Shown here piece by piece: positions 54,662 to 63,669 of a stretch of DNA of 64,000 bases. This DNA is from Alkalihalobacillus sp. AL-G (GTDB taxonomy: Bacteria; Bacillota; Bacilli; Bacillales; Fictibacillaceae). How positions within the stretch are numbered: position 1 is the first letter of the stretch; every line of letters starts with the position of its first letter. The translations under genes were made by a program, and so were the position numbers. A model generated the notes under the pieces. That model saw only the letters and a list, made by a program, of their open reading frames with translations, ran no database searches and was not told the DNA's origin. Location: assembly GCF_030643805.1 (NCBI RefSeq), contig NZ_CP094656.1, forward strand, positions 620,001 to 684,000. Reading direction: 5' to 3'.

Positions 54662-56257
54662 ATGAAAAAAGGATTTCTTTGGGCATTAGCCTTAATTATG
54701 ATGTTGTCAGTAGCACTTGCTGGCTGTAACTCCGAATCCGGCGATGGTGGCGGAGACGGAGAAGAAGATGGAAATGAAGAGCAAGTATTGATTTTTGGTC
54801 GAGGTGGCGACTCTGTAGCTCTTGACCCTGCTATCGTAACCGATGGTGAATCTTTTAAAGTCATCAAAAATATTTACGACACGTTAGTCGAATACGGTGA
54901 ACAGGATACAAGCATCAATCCGAGTCTAGCAACTGAATGGAAGGTATCCGACGATGGGTTGACGTATACATTCACATTACGTGAAGGCGTCAAGTTCCAT
55001 AACGGTGATCCATTTAATGCGGATGCAGTTGTGAAAAACTTCGAACGCTGGATGACAAGCGGCGACGCTGGTAAATTCGCTTACTATGCATCAATGTTTG
55101 GTGGATTTAAAGGCGATGAAGGTCACGTAATCAAGAGTGTTGAAGCGAAGGACGAACACACAGTTGTATTCACACTGAACCGTCCTCAAGCACCATTCCT
55201 AAAGAACCTAGCAATGACACCTTTCTCAATTGGTGCTCCTAGTGAGTTTGAAAATCTCGCAACAGAGCCAGTTGGTACTGGACCATTCGTTTTCGAAGAT
55301 TGGAAGCGTAAGGACCGAATTACGATCGTTAAGAATGAAGATTACTGGAAAGAAGGACTTCCAAAGCTTGATAAAGTTATTTTCCGTGCAATTCCTGATA
55401 ACTCGAACCGTTTGAACGCACTTAAAGCGGGTGAAATTCACCTTATGGATGGAGTTGAACCGAATGATGTAGCTGAGATCGAAAAGGTTGATGAGCTGCA
55501 AACATTCTTCCGTCCTTCGATGAACGTTGGTTACCTTGGATTCAACACTGAAAAAGAACCGTTTACGAATAAGAAGGTTCGCCAAGCATTGAACCATGCT
55601 GTTGATAAGGAAGCACTTATCAAGGCGTTCTACGCTGGACAGGCAGTACCTGCGAAGAATGCAATGCCTCCAGTAATTGCTGGATACAATGATGAAGTTG
55701 AAGCATATGAGTTCGATCTTGAAAAAGCTAAAGCACTTCTTGCTGAAGCAGGATATCCTGATGGATTCAAGACACAGCTTTGGGCAATGCCTGTACCACG
55801 TCCATACATGCCTAACGGAAAGAAAATCGCTGAAGCAATCGCCTCAAACTTTGCAAAAATTGGTGTGGAAGCAGAAATTGTAACGTATGAATGGGCAACG
55901 TATCTTGAAAAAGCACAAGCAGGTGAAGCGCCGATGTTCCTATTAGGTTGGACTGGGGACAATGGTGACGCAGATAACTTCCTATACACGTTGCTAGATA
56001 AAGATACAATCGATTCAAATAACTACGCTCGTTTCGCAAATGACGAGTTGCACGATATTTTAATTGAAGCACAATCTACTCCAGATGAAGCAAAACGAGC
56101 TGAACTTTATAAGGAAGCACAAGTAATCATCCATGAAGAAGCACCTTGGGTTCCACTTGTTCACTCAGAACCAGCACTTGCAGGTCTCGCTAATGTTAAA
56201 GGATTCAAACCGCACCCAACAGGATCTGATAAATTAACAAACGTTTATTTCGAGTAA
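54662..56257 (+). CDS. Peptide ABC transporter substrate-binding lipoprotein
   Basis: 531 residues of SBP family 5. The signal peptide ends in the lipobox ALAGC (Cys about 21), followed by a Gly/Glu/Asp-rich linker. Family motifs include SLATEWKVSDDGLTYTFTLR near 85 and VRQALNHAVDKEAL near 305. It resembles the DppA/DppE/AppA group; peptide preference cannot be told. GGGGGAG precedes the ATG; a strong hairpin follows. Confidence 0.92.
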   Translation: MKKGFLWALALIMMLSVALAGCNSESGDGGGDGEEDGNEEQVLIFGRGGDSVALDPAIVTDGESFKVIKNIYDTLVEYGEQDTSINPSLATEWKVSDDGLTYTFTLREGVKFHNGDPFNADAVVKNFERWMTSGDAGKFAYYASMFGGFKGDEGHVIKSVEAKDEHTVVFTLNRPQAPFLKNLAMTPFSIGAPSEFENLATEPVGTGPFVFEDWKRKDRITIVKNEDYWKEGLPKLDKVIFRAIPDNSNRLNALKAGEIHLMDGVEPNDVAEIEKVDELQTFFRPSMNVGYLGFNTEKEPFTNKKVRQALNHAVDKEALIKAFYAGQAVPAKNAMPPVIAGYNDEVEAYEFDLEKAKALLAEAGYPDGFKTQLWAMPVPRPYMPNGKKIAEAIASNFAKIGVEAEIVTYEWATYLEKAQAGEAPMFLLGWTGDNGDADNFLYTLLDKDTIDSNNYARFANDELHDILIEAQSTPDEAKRAELYKEAQVIIHEEAPWVPLVHSEPALAGLANVKGFKPHPTGSDKLTNVYFE

Positions 56258-56262
56258 AGGTA

Positions 56263-56299
56263 ATGGGGGAGGGTGAAGCCCTCCCCCATTCTTTTTTTC
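56263..56299 (+). terminator. Strong terminator after the binding-protein gene
   Basis: ATGGGGGAGGG pairs with CCCTCCCCCAT around TGAAG, followed by TCTTTTTTTC. The permease genes lie beyond it, so they need read-through or their own promoter. Confidence 0.9.
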
Positions 56300-56302
56300 A
56301 CA

Positions 56303-56392
56303 TTAAGAAAGTGAAAAAATACTTTCTATAGTATAAGCGCAACTAGGGCGATCGCCTACGCAAGGCTTGGCGGCTAGCCAAGTTTTCCTTAC
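56303..56392 (+). repeat. Family A intergenic repeat, copy 6
   Basis: Full-length copy: AGAAAGTG with ACTTTCT, TATAGTATAAGCGCAACTA, GGCGATCGCC, then CTTGGC-GGCTA-GCCAAG and TTTTCCTTA. It lies inside the peptide importer gene cluster. Confidence 0.8.
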
Positions 56393-56537
56393 AGTAAAAG
56401 TGTACAACCATAAAACATCAGTTTATCAAGTATGGATAGACAGCGATTTCTAATCAGGTTGTACAGCTTGGCTTATTTCAATAAGCAGCTAGATATGTCC
56501 TGATATATAAGCCAGTTCCTCAAGAGGTGATAAAAGA

Positions 56538-57542
56538 ATGTTTTCATATACGATTCGAAGATTGCTTATGTTAATTCCAGTATTATTTGGAATGACGCTT
56601 ATTGTTTTTTTACTTATCCGTGCTATTCCTGGGGATCCTGCTCAGGTGATTTTGGGCCAACAGGCTACTGAAAAGGCTGTTGCTGCATTGCGAGATAGCC
56701 TTGGGCTGGATGAACCGTGGTATATTCAATATTTCTTATACTTAGGTGACCTATTCACAGGTAACTTAGGTGAATCGATTCGAACAGATGCTCCGATCAA
56801 TGAAGAAATTTGGCCTTATTTTGCAGCAACATTAGAATTATCTCTATTTGCGATGATCATTGCCATATTTGTTGGTGTAAACGCGGGGATTATCAGTGCA
56901 TGGTTCCAAAACTCGTGGTTTGACTATGCTGCAATGCTTATGGCCTTGATCGGTATTTCAATGCCAATTTTCTGGTTAGGTTTGATGGAGCAATGGGCCC
57001 TAGCAGTAGAATTTAATATTTTCCCAACATCAGGCCGTGAAAGCATTTTGAATCCAGTCGAACCGATTACTCATCTATTTGTTATTGATACGATCATGCA
57101 AGGGCGCTTTGATCAACTTGCAATTGTTTTGAAACATTTAGTCTTGCCTGGTGTTGCTTTAGCAACGATTCCGATGGCGATCATTGCACGCATGACCCGT
57201 TCGAGCATGCTTGAGGTTATGCGTTCAGACTATATCCGAACGGCAAGAGCGAAGGGCTTAAGAATGTTTTGGGTTGTTTATAAACACTCATTGAAAAATG
57301 CATTTGTTCCTGTACTCACAGTAATCGGTCTACAGATGGGCCTTTTATTAGGTGGAGCAATCCTTACTGAAACAATTTTCAGTTGGCCAGGAATAGGTCG
57401 ATATATCTACGATGCAATTGGTTTCCGTGACTATCCAGTCATCCAATCTGGAATCCTCGTTGTCGCATTTGTTTTTGTAATGATTAACTTGTTGGTCGAC
57501 CTCTTATATGCAGCTATCGATCCAAGAATTAAATATCAATAG
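56538..57542 (+). CDS. Peptide ABC transporter permease (DppB/OppB type)
   Basis: 334 residues, six TM helices, with the N-terminal RRLLMLIPVLFGMTLIVF and the EAA-like loop MRSDYIRTARAKGLRMFWVV near 225. AAGAGGTGATA precedes the ATG. It follows the binding-protein gene after 280 bp holding a terminator and a repeat. Confidence 0.94.
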   Translation: MFSYTIRRLLMLIPVLFGMTLIVFLLIRAIPGDPAQVILGQQATEKAVAALRDSLGLDEPWYIQYFLYLGDLFTGNLGESIRTDAPINEEIWPYFAATLELSLFAMIIAIFVGVNAGIISAWFQNSWFDYAAMLMALIGISMPIFWLGLMEQWALAVEFNIFPTSGRESILNPVEPITHLFVIDTIMQGRFDQLAIVLKHLVLPGVALATIPMAIIARMTRSSMLEVMRSDYIRTARAKGLRMFWVVYKHSLKNAFVPVLTVIGLQMGLLLGGAILTETIFSWPGIGRYIYDAIGFRDYPVIQSGILVVAFVFVMINLLVDLLYAAIDPRIKYQ

Positions 57543-57557
57543 GAGGAGAAAAAGATT

Positions 57558-58469
57558 ATGGCGGAACTAGCACGAAATGAAAACCCATTACAGCCAACAC
57601 AACAAGATGAAAAACCAGCTTCTCCGTGGAGAGATGCTTGGAGGAGCTTCCGTAAAAACAAGCTTGCGTTGATCGGATTGGGTATTGTCGTTTTTTTCAT
57701 CATTCTGGCAGTCTTTGCACCACTTATCGCACCTGAGGGAATCGATGATCAAAAGATTTCATCGGATAATTATGCGAAACTCGAAGCACCTTCTGGGGAA
57801 TATTGGTTTGGGACAGACGACTTTGGTAGAGACATTTTAAGTCGAGTCATTTATGGTGCCCGTATTTCATTGACAGTTGGATTCTTTGCCGTAATGGGAT
57901 CCGTGATTGTCGGGTCGATTCTTGGAATTGTCGCTGGCTATTATGGTCGGTGGGTGGATACGATCATCTCAAGAATCTTTGATATCATGCTCGCATTCCC
58001 GAGTATTTTGCTTGCGATTGCGATTGTTGCGGTACTAGGGCCTTCTCTTAAAAATGCCCTGATTGCAATAGCGATCATTAATGTTCCGAACTTTGGACGA
58101 CTCGTCCGTTCGAGGGTGTTAAGCATTAAGGAAGAGGAATATATTATGGCTGCGAAGGCCGTTGGAATGAAGGATAAAAGAATTCTGTTCCAGCACATCC
58201 TTCCGAATAGCTTTGCACCGATTATCGTTCAAGGGACACTCGCGATTGCAACGGCGATCATTGAAACCGCTGCACTAGGATTTCTTGGGCTCGGTGCAAA
58301 AGCTCCATCTCCAGAGTGGGGCACAATGCTTGCGGATTCAAAGTCATTTATTACAGATGCACCATGGACGATGATTTTTCCGGGTCTTGCGATCATGCTG
58401 ACTGTGCTTGGGTTTAACCTGATGGGTGACGGACTACGTGACGCATTGGATCCGAAAATGAAAAATTAA
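57558..58469 (+). CDS. Peptide ABC transporter permease (DppC/OppC type)
   Basis: 303 residues, six TM helices, an N-terminal OppC-type segment (PWRDAWRSFRKNKLALIGLG), FGTDDFGRDILSRVIYG near 88 and the EAA loop YIMAAKAVGMKDKRILFQHI near 200. 15 bp after the first permease; a terminator follows. Confidence 0.94.
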   Translation: MAELARNENPLQPTQQDEKPASPWRDAWRSFRKNKLALIGLGIVVFFIILAVFAPLIAPEGIDDQKISSDNYAKLEAPSGEYWFGTDDFGRDILSRVIYGARISLTVGFFAVMGSVIVGSILGIVAGYYGRWVDTIISRIFDIMLAFPSILLAIAIVAVLGPSLKNALIAIAIINVPNFGRLVRSRVLSIKEEEYIMAAKAVGMKDKRILFQHILPNSFAPIIVQGTLAIATAIIETAALGFLGLGAKAPSPEWGTMLADSKSFITDAPWTMIFPGLAIMLTVLGFNLMGDGLRDALDPKMKN

Positions 58470-58479
58470 ATTCATTTAA

Positions 58480-58530
58480 AAAAGGGGTGTCCTTAAGCCT
58501 TTGCTGGCTGCGGGACATCCCTTTTGTTTT
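58480..58530 (+). terminator. Terminator of the peptide importer operon
   Basis: AAAGGGGTGTCC pairs with GGACATCCCTTT around a 20-base loop, followed by a T-rich run. Confidence 0.82.
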
Positions 58531-58730
58531 ATTCAATTAGATTGTAAAGCGATCAAACGGGGTTTATTCAGGCCTTTTTTACTCTGCGTGATCCATATAT
58601 TGAATTTCATGGATGAATTAAGCAAAAACGAATACGGCCCTCGATTTATTTGTTGAACTAGTCAAATATGGTTCATCAAAGCCCTTCAATATGAGAACCT
58701 GAGCGAAGTAATGCTCCACTCAGGTTCTAT

Positions 58731-59819
58731 TTAATCATCCTTAGAATAGGTATCCGTAATTTTAACTTCATTATCAGTTGTATGGTACGTGTGAAAGCTT
58801 TCAATAAGTTTATCAAGGTGAATGAGAAGATTATTATAATCAATTATAAGTCCGATAAGCGGGAAAACACTCATCCACTGCTCGCGATCCACTTGCTGGC
58901 TATCATATAGCTCCATGAAATATTCCGTCAGTTCCTGTTCATCCTCATCCAATTGATTCATGATTTCCTCAGGAGATTGGTAACGAACCTTACCGATATA
59001 CTTCAATAAGATGCGTTGATGGTAATTAGTTAGATGATCCAATTGATCTTGAATCCGCTTCTGTATCGTTTCAGGCATTTGATAGATTTTATGATCATGT
59101 TGGTCAAGGCTTTTTAAAATCGCAGCAGCCTTATTCGTGGTCGATATCATTTGCCTGAATAGGACGAGCTTTCTACTTTTCGTGTATTCGGATCGTTTCA
59201 TATAATACCGTTCTTCTTTATACATAAGATAGTAATTGTCGGCCTTGATCATGTTTTCATTGATTTTAGCGAGATCCTCTTTAAGGATTTTTCGTTCAGC
59301 ATCGTTCCGGGTTGCAAGTCGGATCCATTGTGCGATGTGTTCCGTATTTTTTACATTTTTATGATAGAGTCGGGTCTCATATTTAGGTGGTAAAAAGGCA
59401 AGGTTCACAAGGAATGAACAAACTACTCCGATCATAATGACAGAAAAACGTTCGATCGCAAACGTGACGTAATGATCGCCGGGGTTGACCATTAGCACGA
59501 TAACAGTCACAATCGCTAACGGTATTGTTTTATCGATCTTCAGCTTGATGTTGATAGCGATGACGAGGACAGCTACAAGACCGATGACGATCGGTTGGTT
59601 TCCAAGTGTCATCACCGCAATTATCGCAAATACAGCTCCGATTACGTTAGCCTGGACCTGATCGATAATCGTTTGATAGGAACGGTAAATCGTAGGTTGA
59701 ATGGCAAACATTGCAGCAATCGCAGCGAACGAGATCGATTCTAAATTCAGCCACATGCTGATATACAGTGACAACGCAATCGCGACACCTGTTTTAAAGA
59801 TTCGTGCACCTAGTTTCAT
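58731..59819 (-). CDS. Aromatic acid exporter-like (FUSC/DUF939) membrane protein
   Basis: 362 residues: five or six TM helices in the first 150 (MKLGARIFKTGVAIALSLYI at the start, SFAAIAAMFAIQPTIYRS near 35), then a long charged helical region. This is the ArAE_1-type layout. ATG at 59819 is chosen because the first residues match the family; an upstream start at 59870 adds 17 unrelated residues. In B. subtilis the gene before gsaB is ygaE, but I cannot confirm orthology. Confidence 0.82.
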   Translation of the reverse strand: MKLGARIFKTGVAIALSLYISMWLNLESISFAAIAAMFAIQPTIYRSYQTIIDQVQANVIGAVFAIIAVMTLGNQPIVIGLVAVLVIAINIKLKIDKTIPLAIVTVIVLMVNPGDHYVTFAIERFSVIMIGVVCSFLVNLAFLPPKYETRLYHKNVKNTEHIAQWIRLATRNDAERKILKEDLAKINENMIKADNYYLMYKEERYYMKRSEYTKSRKLVLFRQMISTTNKAAAILKSLDQHDHKIYQMPETIQKRIQDQLDHLTNYHQRILLKYIGKVRYQSPEEIMNQLDEDEQELTEYFMELYDSQQVDREQWMSVFPLIGLIIDYNNLLIHLDKLIESFHTYHTTDNEVKITDTYSKDD

Positions 59820-59920
59820 AAAATGATAAAATCCTTTCAAACAAGAATTATGATGAAAGGTACTATACACCGAATTGTCAATTAAAGCAAGATGCTTTAC
59901 ATATTCTTAATATAAATAAT

Positions 59921-59967
59921 GGGGCTGGTAAAGCATGCACTTTATTAACATTCTTTAGGTCAGCCCC
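59921..59967 (-). terminator. Terminator after gsaB
   Basis: On the minus strand GGGGCTGACC pairs with GGTAAAG-side CCAGCCCC across a long loop, followed by ATTATTTATATT. Confidence 0.72.
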
Positions 59968-59985
59968 ATCGATTGTTTACCTTTT

Positions 59986-61275
59986 TTATAGATTCTTAAA
60001 TGCATATTCGACAGCATTCAAGGTTTCTTTTACATCGGATTCCGTATGTGCTGTTGTCACAAACCACGCTTCATATTTAGAGGGTGCGAGGTTTACTCCT
60101 TGCTGCAGCATGAGGTTGAAGAACCGAGCGAACATTTCGCCATCACTTTCCTCCGCCTGTTCATAGTTTACGACTCTCTCGTTTGTACCGAAGTAAATCG
60201 TCAATGCTCCTTTTAACCGGTTGATAGACAGGGGCACATCATATAGTTCAGCTAATCTTAAAATACCAGCCTCTAGCGCCTCACCAAGTGCATCCATCTG
60301 TTCGTAAACCCCATCCTGCTGTAGTATTTCAAGACAAGCGATTCCAGCAGATATTGAGGCGGGATTTCCGGCCATCGTTCCAGCTTGGTAGGCAGGTCCT
60401 AGCGGTGCGACCTTCTCCATGATTTCCTTTTTACCCCCGTAAGCCCCGATTGGTAAGCCGCCACCGATGATTTTTCCTAGTGCAGTCATATCCGGTTCGA
60501 TATTTAAAAGGTTCTGTGCGCCTCCATACTTGAATCGGAATGCAGTGATAACTTCGTCGTAGATGACGAGAGAACCGGCATCATGCGCGATTGCGTTGAC
60601 AGCTTCTAGGAATCCAGGCTCAGGTTCAACGATTCCAAAGTTCCCGACGATCGGTTCTACTAAAACACCAGCAATTTCATCCCCCCAACGATCCATAGCT
60701 TCCTTAAAAGAGTCAATGTCGTTGAAAGGTACTGTAATCACTTCCTTTGCAATGCTTTTCGGAACGCCTGCAGAGTCTGGTGTGCCAAGCGTTGATGGAC
60801 CTGATCCTGCCGCTACTAAAACAAGGTCGGAGTGTCCGTGATAGCATCCAGCGAATTTTACTATTTTATCTCGGCCTGTGTAGGCACGTGCGACCCGGAT
60901 CGTTGTCATGACCGCTTCTGTCCCTGAATTGACAAATCGGACCTTTTCCATAGAAGGAATGGCATCCTTGAGCATTTTAGCGAACTTGTTTTCTAATCGG
61001 GTAGGTGTACCGTATAACACTCCGTTTTCGGCCGCATTGGTAATAGCCTTTGTAATATGCGGATGGGCGTGACCTGTGATGATCGGACCATATGCTGCTA
61101 AATAGTCTATGTACTGGTTACCATCAGCATCCCAAAAGTACGCTCCCTGAGCACGATCCATAAATGTCGGGGCGCCTCCGTTTACAGCTTTATAAGACCG
61201 AGATGGACTATTCACCCCACCTACAATATGTTCAAGTGCTTCCCCGTATAACTTTTTTGACTGATTCCGTTCCAT
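59986..61275 (-). CDS. gsaB: Glutamate-1-semialdehyde 2,1-aminomutase (GsaB)
   Basis: 429 residues, PLP class [19 protein letters not shown] near 115, [15 protein letters not shown] near 145, [12 protein letters not shown] near 237 and the PLP lysine in [19 protein letters not shown] near 265. It makes 5-aminolevulinate for haem. The second Bacillus paralogue (GsaB) lies next to ygaD/ygaE, which fits this position better than HemL of the hem operon. AGGAGG precedes the ATG. Confidence 0.93.
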   Translation of the reverse strand: MERNQSKKLYGEALEHIVGGVNSPSRSYKAVNGGAPTFMDRAQGAYFWDADGNQYIDYLAAYGPIITGHAHPHITKAITNAAENGVLYGTPTRLENKFAKMLKDAIPSMEKVRFVNSGTEAVMTTIRVARAYTGRDKIVKFAGCYHGHSDLVLVAAGSGPSTLGTPDSAGVPKSIAKEVITVPFNDIDSFKEAMDRWGDEIAGVLVEPIVGNFGIVEPEPGFLEAVNAIAHDAGSLVIYDEVITAFRFKYGGAQNLLNIEPDMTALGKIIGGGLPIGAYGGKKEIMEKVAPLGPAYQAGTMAGNPASISAGIACLEILQQDGVYEQMDALGEALEAGILRLAELYDVPLSINRLKGALTIYFGTNERVVNYEQAEESDGEMFARFFNLMLQQGVNLAPSKYEAWFVTTAHTESDVKETLNAVEYAFKNL

Positions 61276-61334
61276 TATTAATGCCTCCTATTTATAAAGT
61301 GCGTGTTCAAAAAGTAGACGAATCAGACGTGTAG

Positions 61335-61520
61335 GAAGTTCGACTAAATACGTTACGTCCTGCGCCTGCGGTTACTCGGCGCAAAACTGCATTGTTGTTA
61401 GGCTTTTAGATGTCTTGTAACAACGTCGAACTGACTCACATCGTGTGAGCCCGAGGCGCAACAGTTTCGAGGACCGGAACGTATGGTGTCAATACGTGTG
61501 GACCAGAGAAACCGAGCACC
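61335..61520 (+). repeat. Family B structured repeat, copy 2
   Basis: Inverted relative to the copy at 17831-17966 and about 50 bp longer because of an insert at about 61362-61414. Conserved hairpins are CTCACA-TCG-TGTGAG and ACGTAT/ATACGT, with changed loops. Shared blocks include GAGGACCGGAACGTAT. Confidence 0.72.
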
Positions 61521-61600
61521 AGATTTTACTTCTTTTGAAATTCTTCGCACGCAGGAAAAGTGTACTTCTTTTTCAAGGAACGAAGAAATTCGCAGTTTAT

Positions 61601-61684
61601 CAACGAGCGGTACTTGCACGAAGTCTACGAGTTGTACCGAGGAAGCTTACCTCGGAGCATGTACTTGTAGACGCAGGTACATGA
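61601..61684 (-). repeat. Family C repeat, copy 3
   Basis: On the minus strand it reads GTACCTGCGTCTACAAGTAC, TTCCTCGGTACAACTCGTAG and GTGCAAGTACCGCTCGTTG, matching 49651-49734. The remaining 61521-61806 bases show no gene. Confidence 0.68.
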
Positions 61685-61806
61685 GCCCTTGGATACTTTT
61701 TGAAATACCTTTAATGGATGTATATTACTTTCGCTTAATTGCCTACCTATTGTAGCAAATTCTCATCAATTACGCAGACTAAAGGGTGTATTTCAAATCA
61801 ATAAAG

Positions 61807-61848
61807 TTGTATTTTCGCAGGTTGGTCTTTACACTATTAATGGTGTAA
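61807..61848 (+). promoter_or_regulatory. Promoter with overlapping palindromic operator-like site
   Basis: TTGTAT at 61807-61812, 17 bases, then TACACT at 61830-61835. TTACACTATTAATGGTGTAA (61829-61848) is a palindrome with 18 of 20 positions matched and covers the -10 and start region. Confidence 0.5.
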
Positions 61849-61862
61849 TTGGAGGGAAAATA

Positions 61863-62879
61863 ATGAGTAACTTAATGATAGATGTTGATGATTTGGCGAA
61901 GGAGTTCAAGTCTTATTCAAGTCGTTCAGGACTTAAAGGGGCTTTCAGGGATCTCCTTACAAGGAATTATAAAATCCATAAAGCGGTCGATTCGATCTCG
62001 TTGAAGGTGAAACCTGGCGAAATGGTCGGCTATATCGGTGAGAATGGTGCTGGTAAATCAACGACCATCAAGATGCTGACCGGTATTCTTACTCCGACAG
62101 CGGGGAGTGTCACGATCAATGGAATGAATCCGCATAAGGAGCGGGAACGGTTTGTGAAAACTATCGGTGTCGTTTTTGGTCAACGATCCCAATTATGGTG
62201 GGATATCGCCGTACAGGAATCGTTCCGTCTGCTGAAAAAAGTGTACAACGTATCTGATGAAGATTATAAACATCATATGGGAATGGTGATCGAGGCGTTG
62301 GATATAGCTCCATTGCTCGATAAACCTGTGAGAAAGCTGTCGCTCGGTCAACGAATGCGTTGTGAATTAGCAGCAGCACTCATCCACAACCCGCCGTTAC
62401 TTTTTCTTGATGAACCGACAATCGGGCTTGATGTACTCGTAAAGCTGAAAATCCGTGAGTTCCTTAAGGAATTGAACGAGCGTTACAACACAACAGTCAT
62501 GTTGACTACTCATGACCTTACTGACATCGAAGCCCTTTGTGAGCGGGTCGTCATGCTCGATGAAGGGAAAATCATCTATGATGGAGCATTAAATCAGTTG
62601 AAAACAAGCTGGGGCGAAGGGAAGCAAATCCAGTTCCACTTCACATCTCCGAAAACGAAGGAGGAACTTTTACAAACAACCGGCAGTGAGCTTGTTGTTT
62701 GGGAGCCAGGTGAAAACCCGAATAGCTGGACGGCAAACGTCTCAAATGATGAAGAAGTCATATCGATTTTAATTAAAAACGTTGTGGCCGATCATCGGAT
62801 TCTTGATCTGAGACTATTGGAAACGTCAACGGAAGAAATCATCCGTAACATTTACGAGGAAGGCGTTATCCGTGGGTAA
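61863..62879 (+). CDS. ABC-2 type exporter ATP-binding protein
   Basis: 338 residues: Walker A IGENGAGKSTTIKML near 58, signature LSLGQRMRCELAAAL near 155, Walker B LLFLDEPTIGLD and His in TTHDLTDIEAL. The order and motifs (GQRSQLWWDIAVQESF) fit the DUF990-associated exporters found after gsaB in many Bacillaceae. Starts at an ATG with GGAGGG; overlaps the next gene by 8 bp. The substrate is unknown. Confidence 0.92.
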   Translation: MSNLMIDVDDLAKEFKSYSSRSGLKGAFRDLLTRNYKIHKAVDSISLKVKPGEMVGYIGENGAGKSTTIKMLTGILTPTAGSVTINGMNPHKERERFVKTIGVVFGQRSQLWWDIAVQESFRLLKKVYNVSDEDYKHHMGMVIEALDIAPLLDKPVRKLSLGQRMRCELAAALIHNPPLLFLDEPTIGLDVLVKLKIREFLKELNERYNTTVMLTTHDLTDIEALCERVVMLDEGKIIYDGALNQLKTSWGEGKQIQFHFTSPKTKEELLQTTGSELVVWEPGENPNSWTANVSNDEEVISILIKNVVADHRILDLRLLETSTEEIIRNIYEEGVIRG

Positions 62880-63663
62880 GTACATTGAAATGATCCGGAT
62901 TCGCTTTCTGATGATGCTCGCCTACCGTACCAATTACTACAGCGGTATCATTATTTACAGCATTAATATCGCTGCCTATTATTTTTTATGGAGTGCGATC
63001 TATGGAGGAAAAGAGGATATTGAAGGACTGTCTGTCATTCAGATGACGACGTACATAGCGGTTGCCTGGATGGCGCGTGCTTTTTACTTCAACAACATCG
63101 ATCGAGAAATTGCGATGGAAATTAAAGAGGGGAAGGTAGCGGTTGAACTCATCCGTCCATACCATTATTTAAGTATGAAAACGATGCAAGCGTTAGGGGA
63201 AGGGATCTTCCGGTTACTCTTTTTCTCGGTTCCAGGAATGGTGATCGTCAGTCTCATTTTCCCTTTACAAATATCCGCAGAGCCATCTACATGGGGATTC
63301 TTTGCCTTTTCAATTGTATTCAGTTTTATCATTAATACACAGATCAATTTGATGACAGGCATCCTCACATTTTTCTTATTCAATAATGATGGCTTGATTC
63401 GGGCGAAACGAGTCGTCATCGATCTTTTTTCTGGGTTGATTTTGCCGATCAGCTTTTATCCAGTTTGGGCGCAATCGATCATGGGGATGTTTCCTTTTCA
63501 ATACATCTCATACGTGCCGAGTATGATTTTTACGGGAGGCTTTGTCGGTTCTGAGGTTTGGCATGCTATGATGATGCAGTTTCTCTGGGTTGCAATTCTT
63601 TTCATACCGATTCAACTGCTATGGATGCTTGCGAAAAAACAAATGGTCATTCAGGGAGGGTAA
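62872..63663 (+). CDS. ABC-2 type exporter permease
   Basis: 263 residues with six hydrophobic segments, YRTNYYSGIIIYSINIAAYY near residue 18 and RPYHYLSMKTMQALGEG near 98. It matches the ABC-2/DUF990 permease family. GTG start, overlapping the ATPase gene. A second permease follows after 6 bp. Confidence 0.88.
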   Translation: MGKYIEMIRIRFLMMLAYRTNYYSGIIIYSINIAAYYFLWSAIYGGKEDIEGLSVIQMTTYIAVAWMARAFYFNNIDREIAMEIKEGKVAVELIRPYHYLSMKTMQALGEGIFRLLFFSVPGMVIVSLIFPLQISAEPSTWGFFAFSIVFSFIINTQINLMTGILTFFLFNNDGLIRAKRVVIDLFSGLILPISFYPVWAQSIMGMFPFQYISYVPSMIFTGGFVGSEVWHAMMMQFLWVAILFIPIQLLWMLAKKQMVIQGG

Positions 63664-63669
63664 TCGAGC

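Noticed and set aside
61445-61755. Two plus-strand ORFs in the repeat-rich gap
   Set aside because: They follow hairpin repeats B and C, lack ribosome sites and have no recognisable protein pattern.
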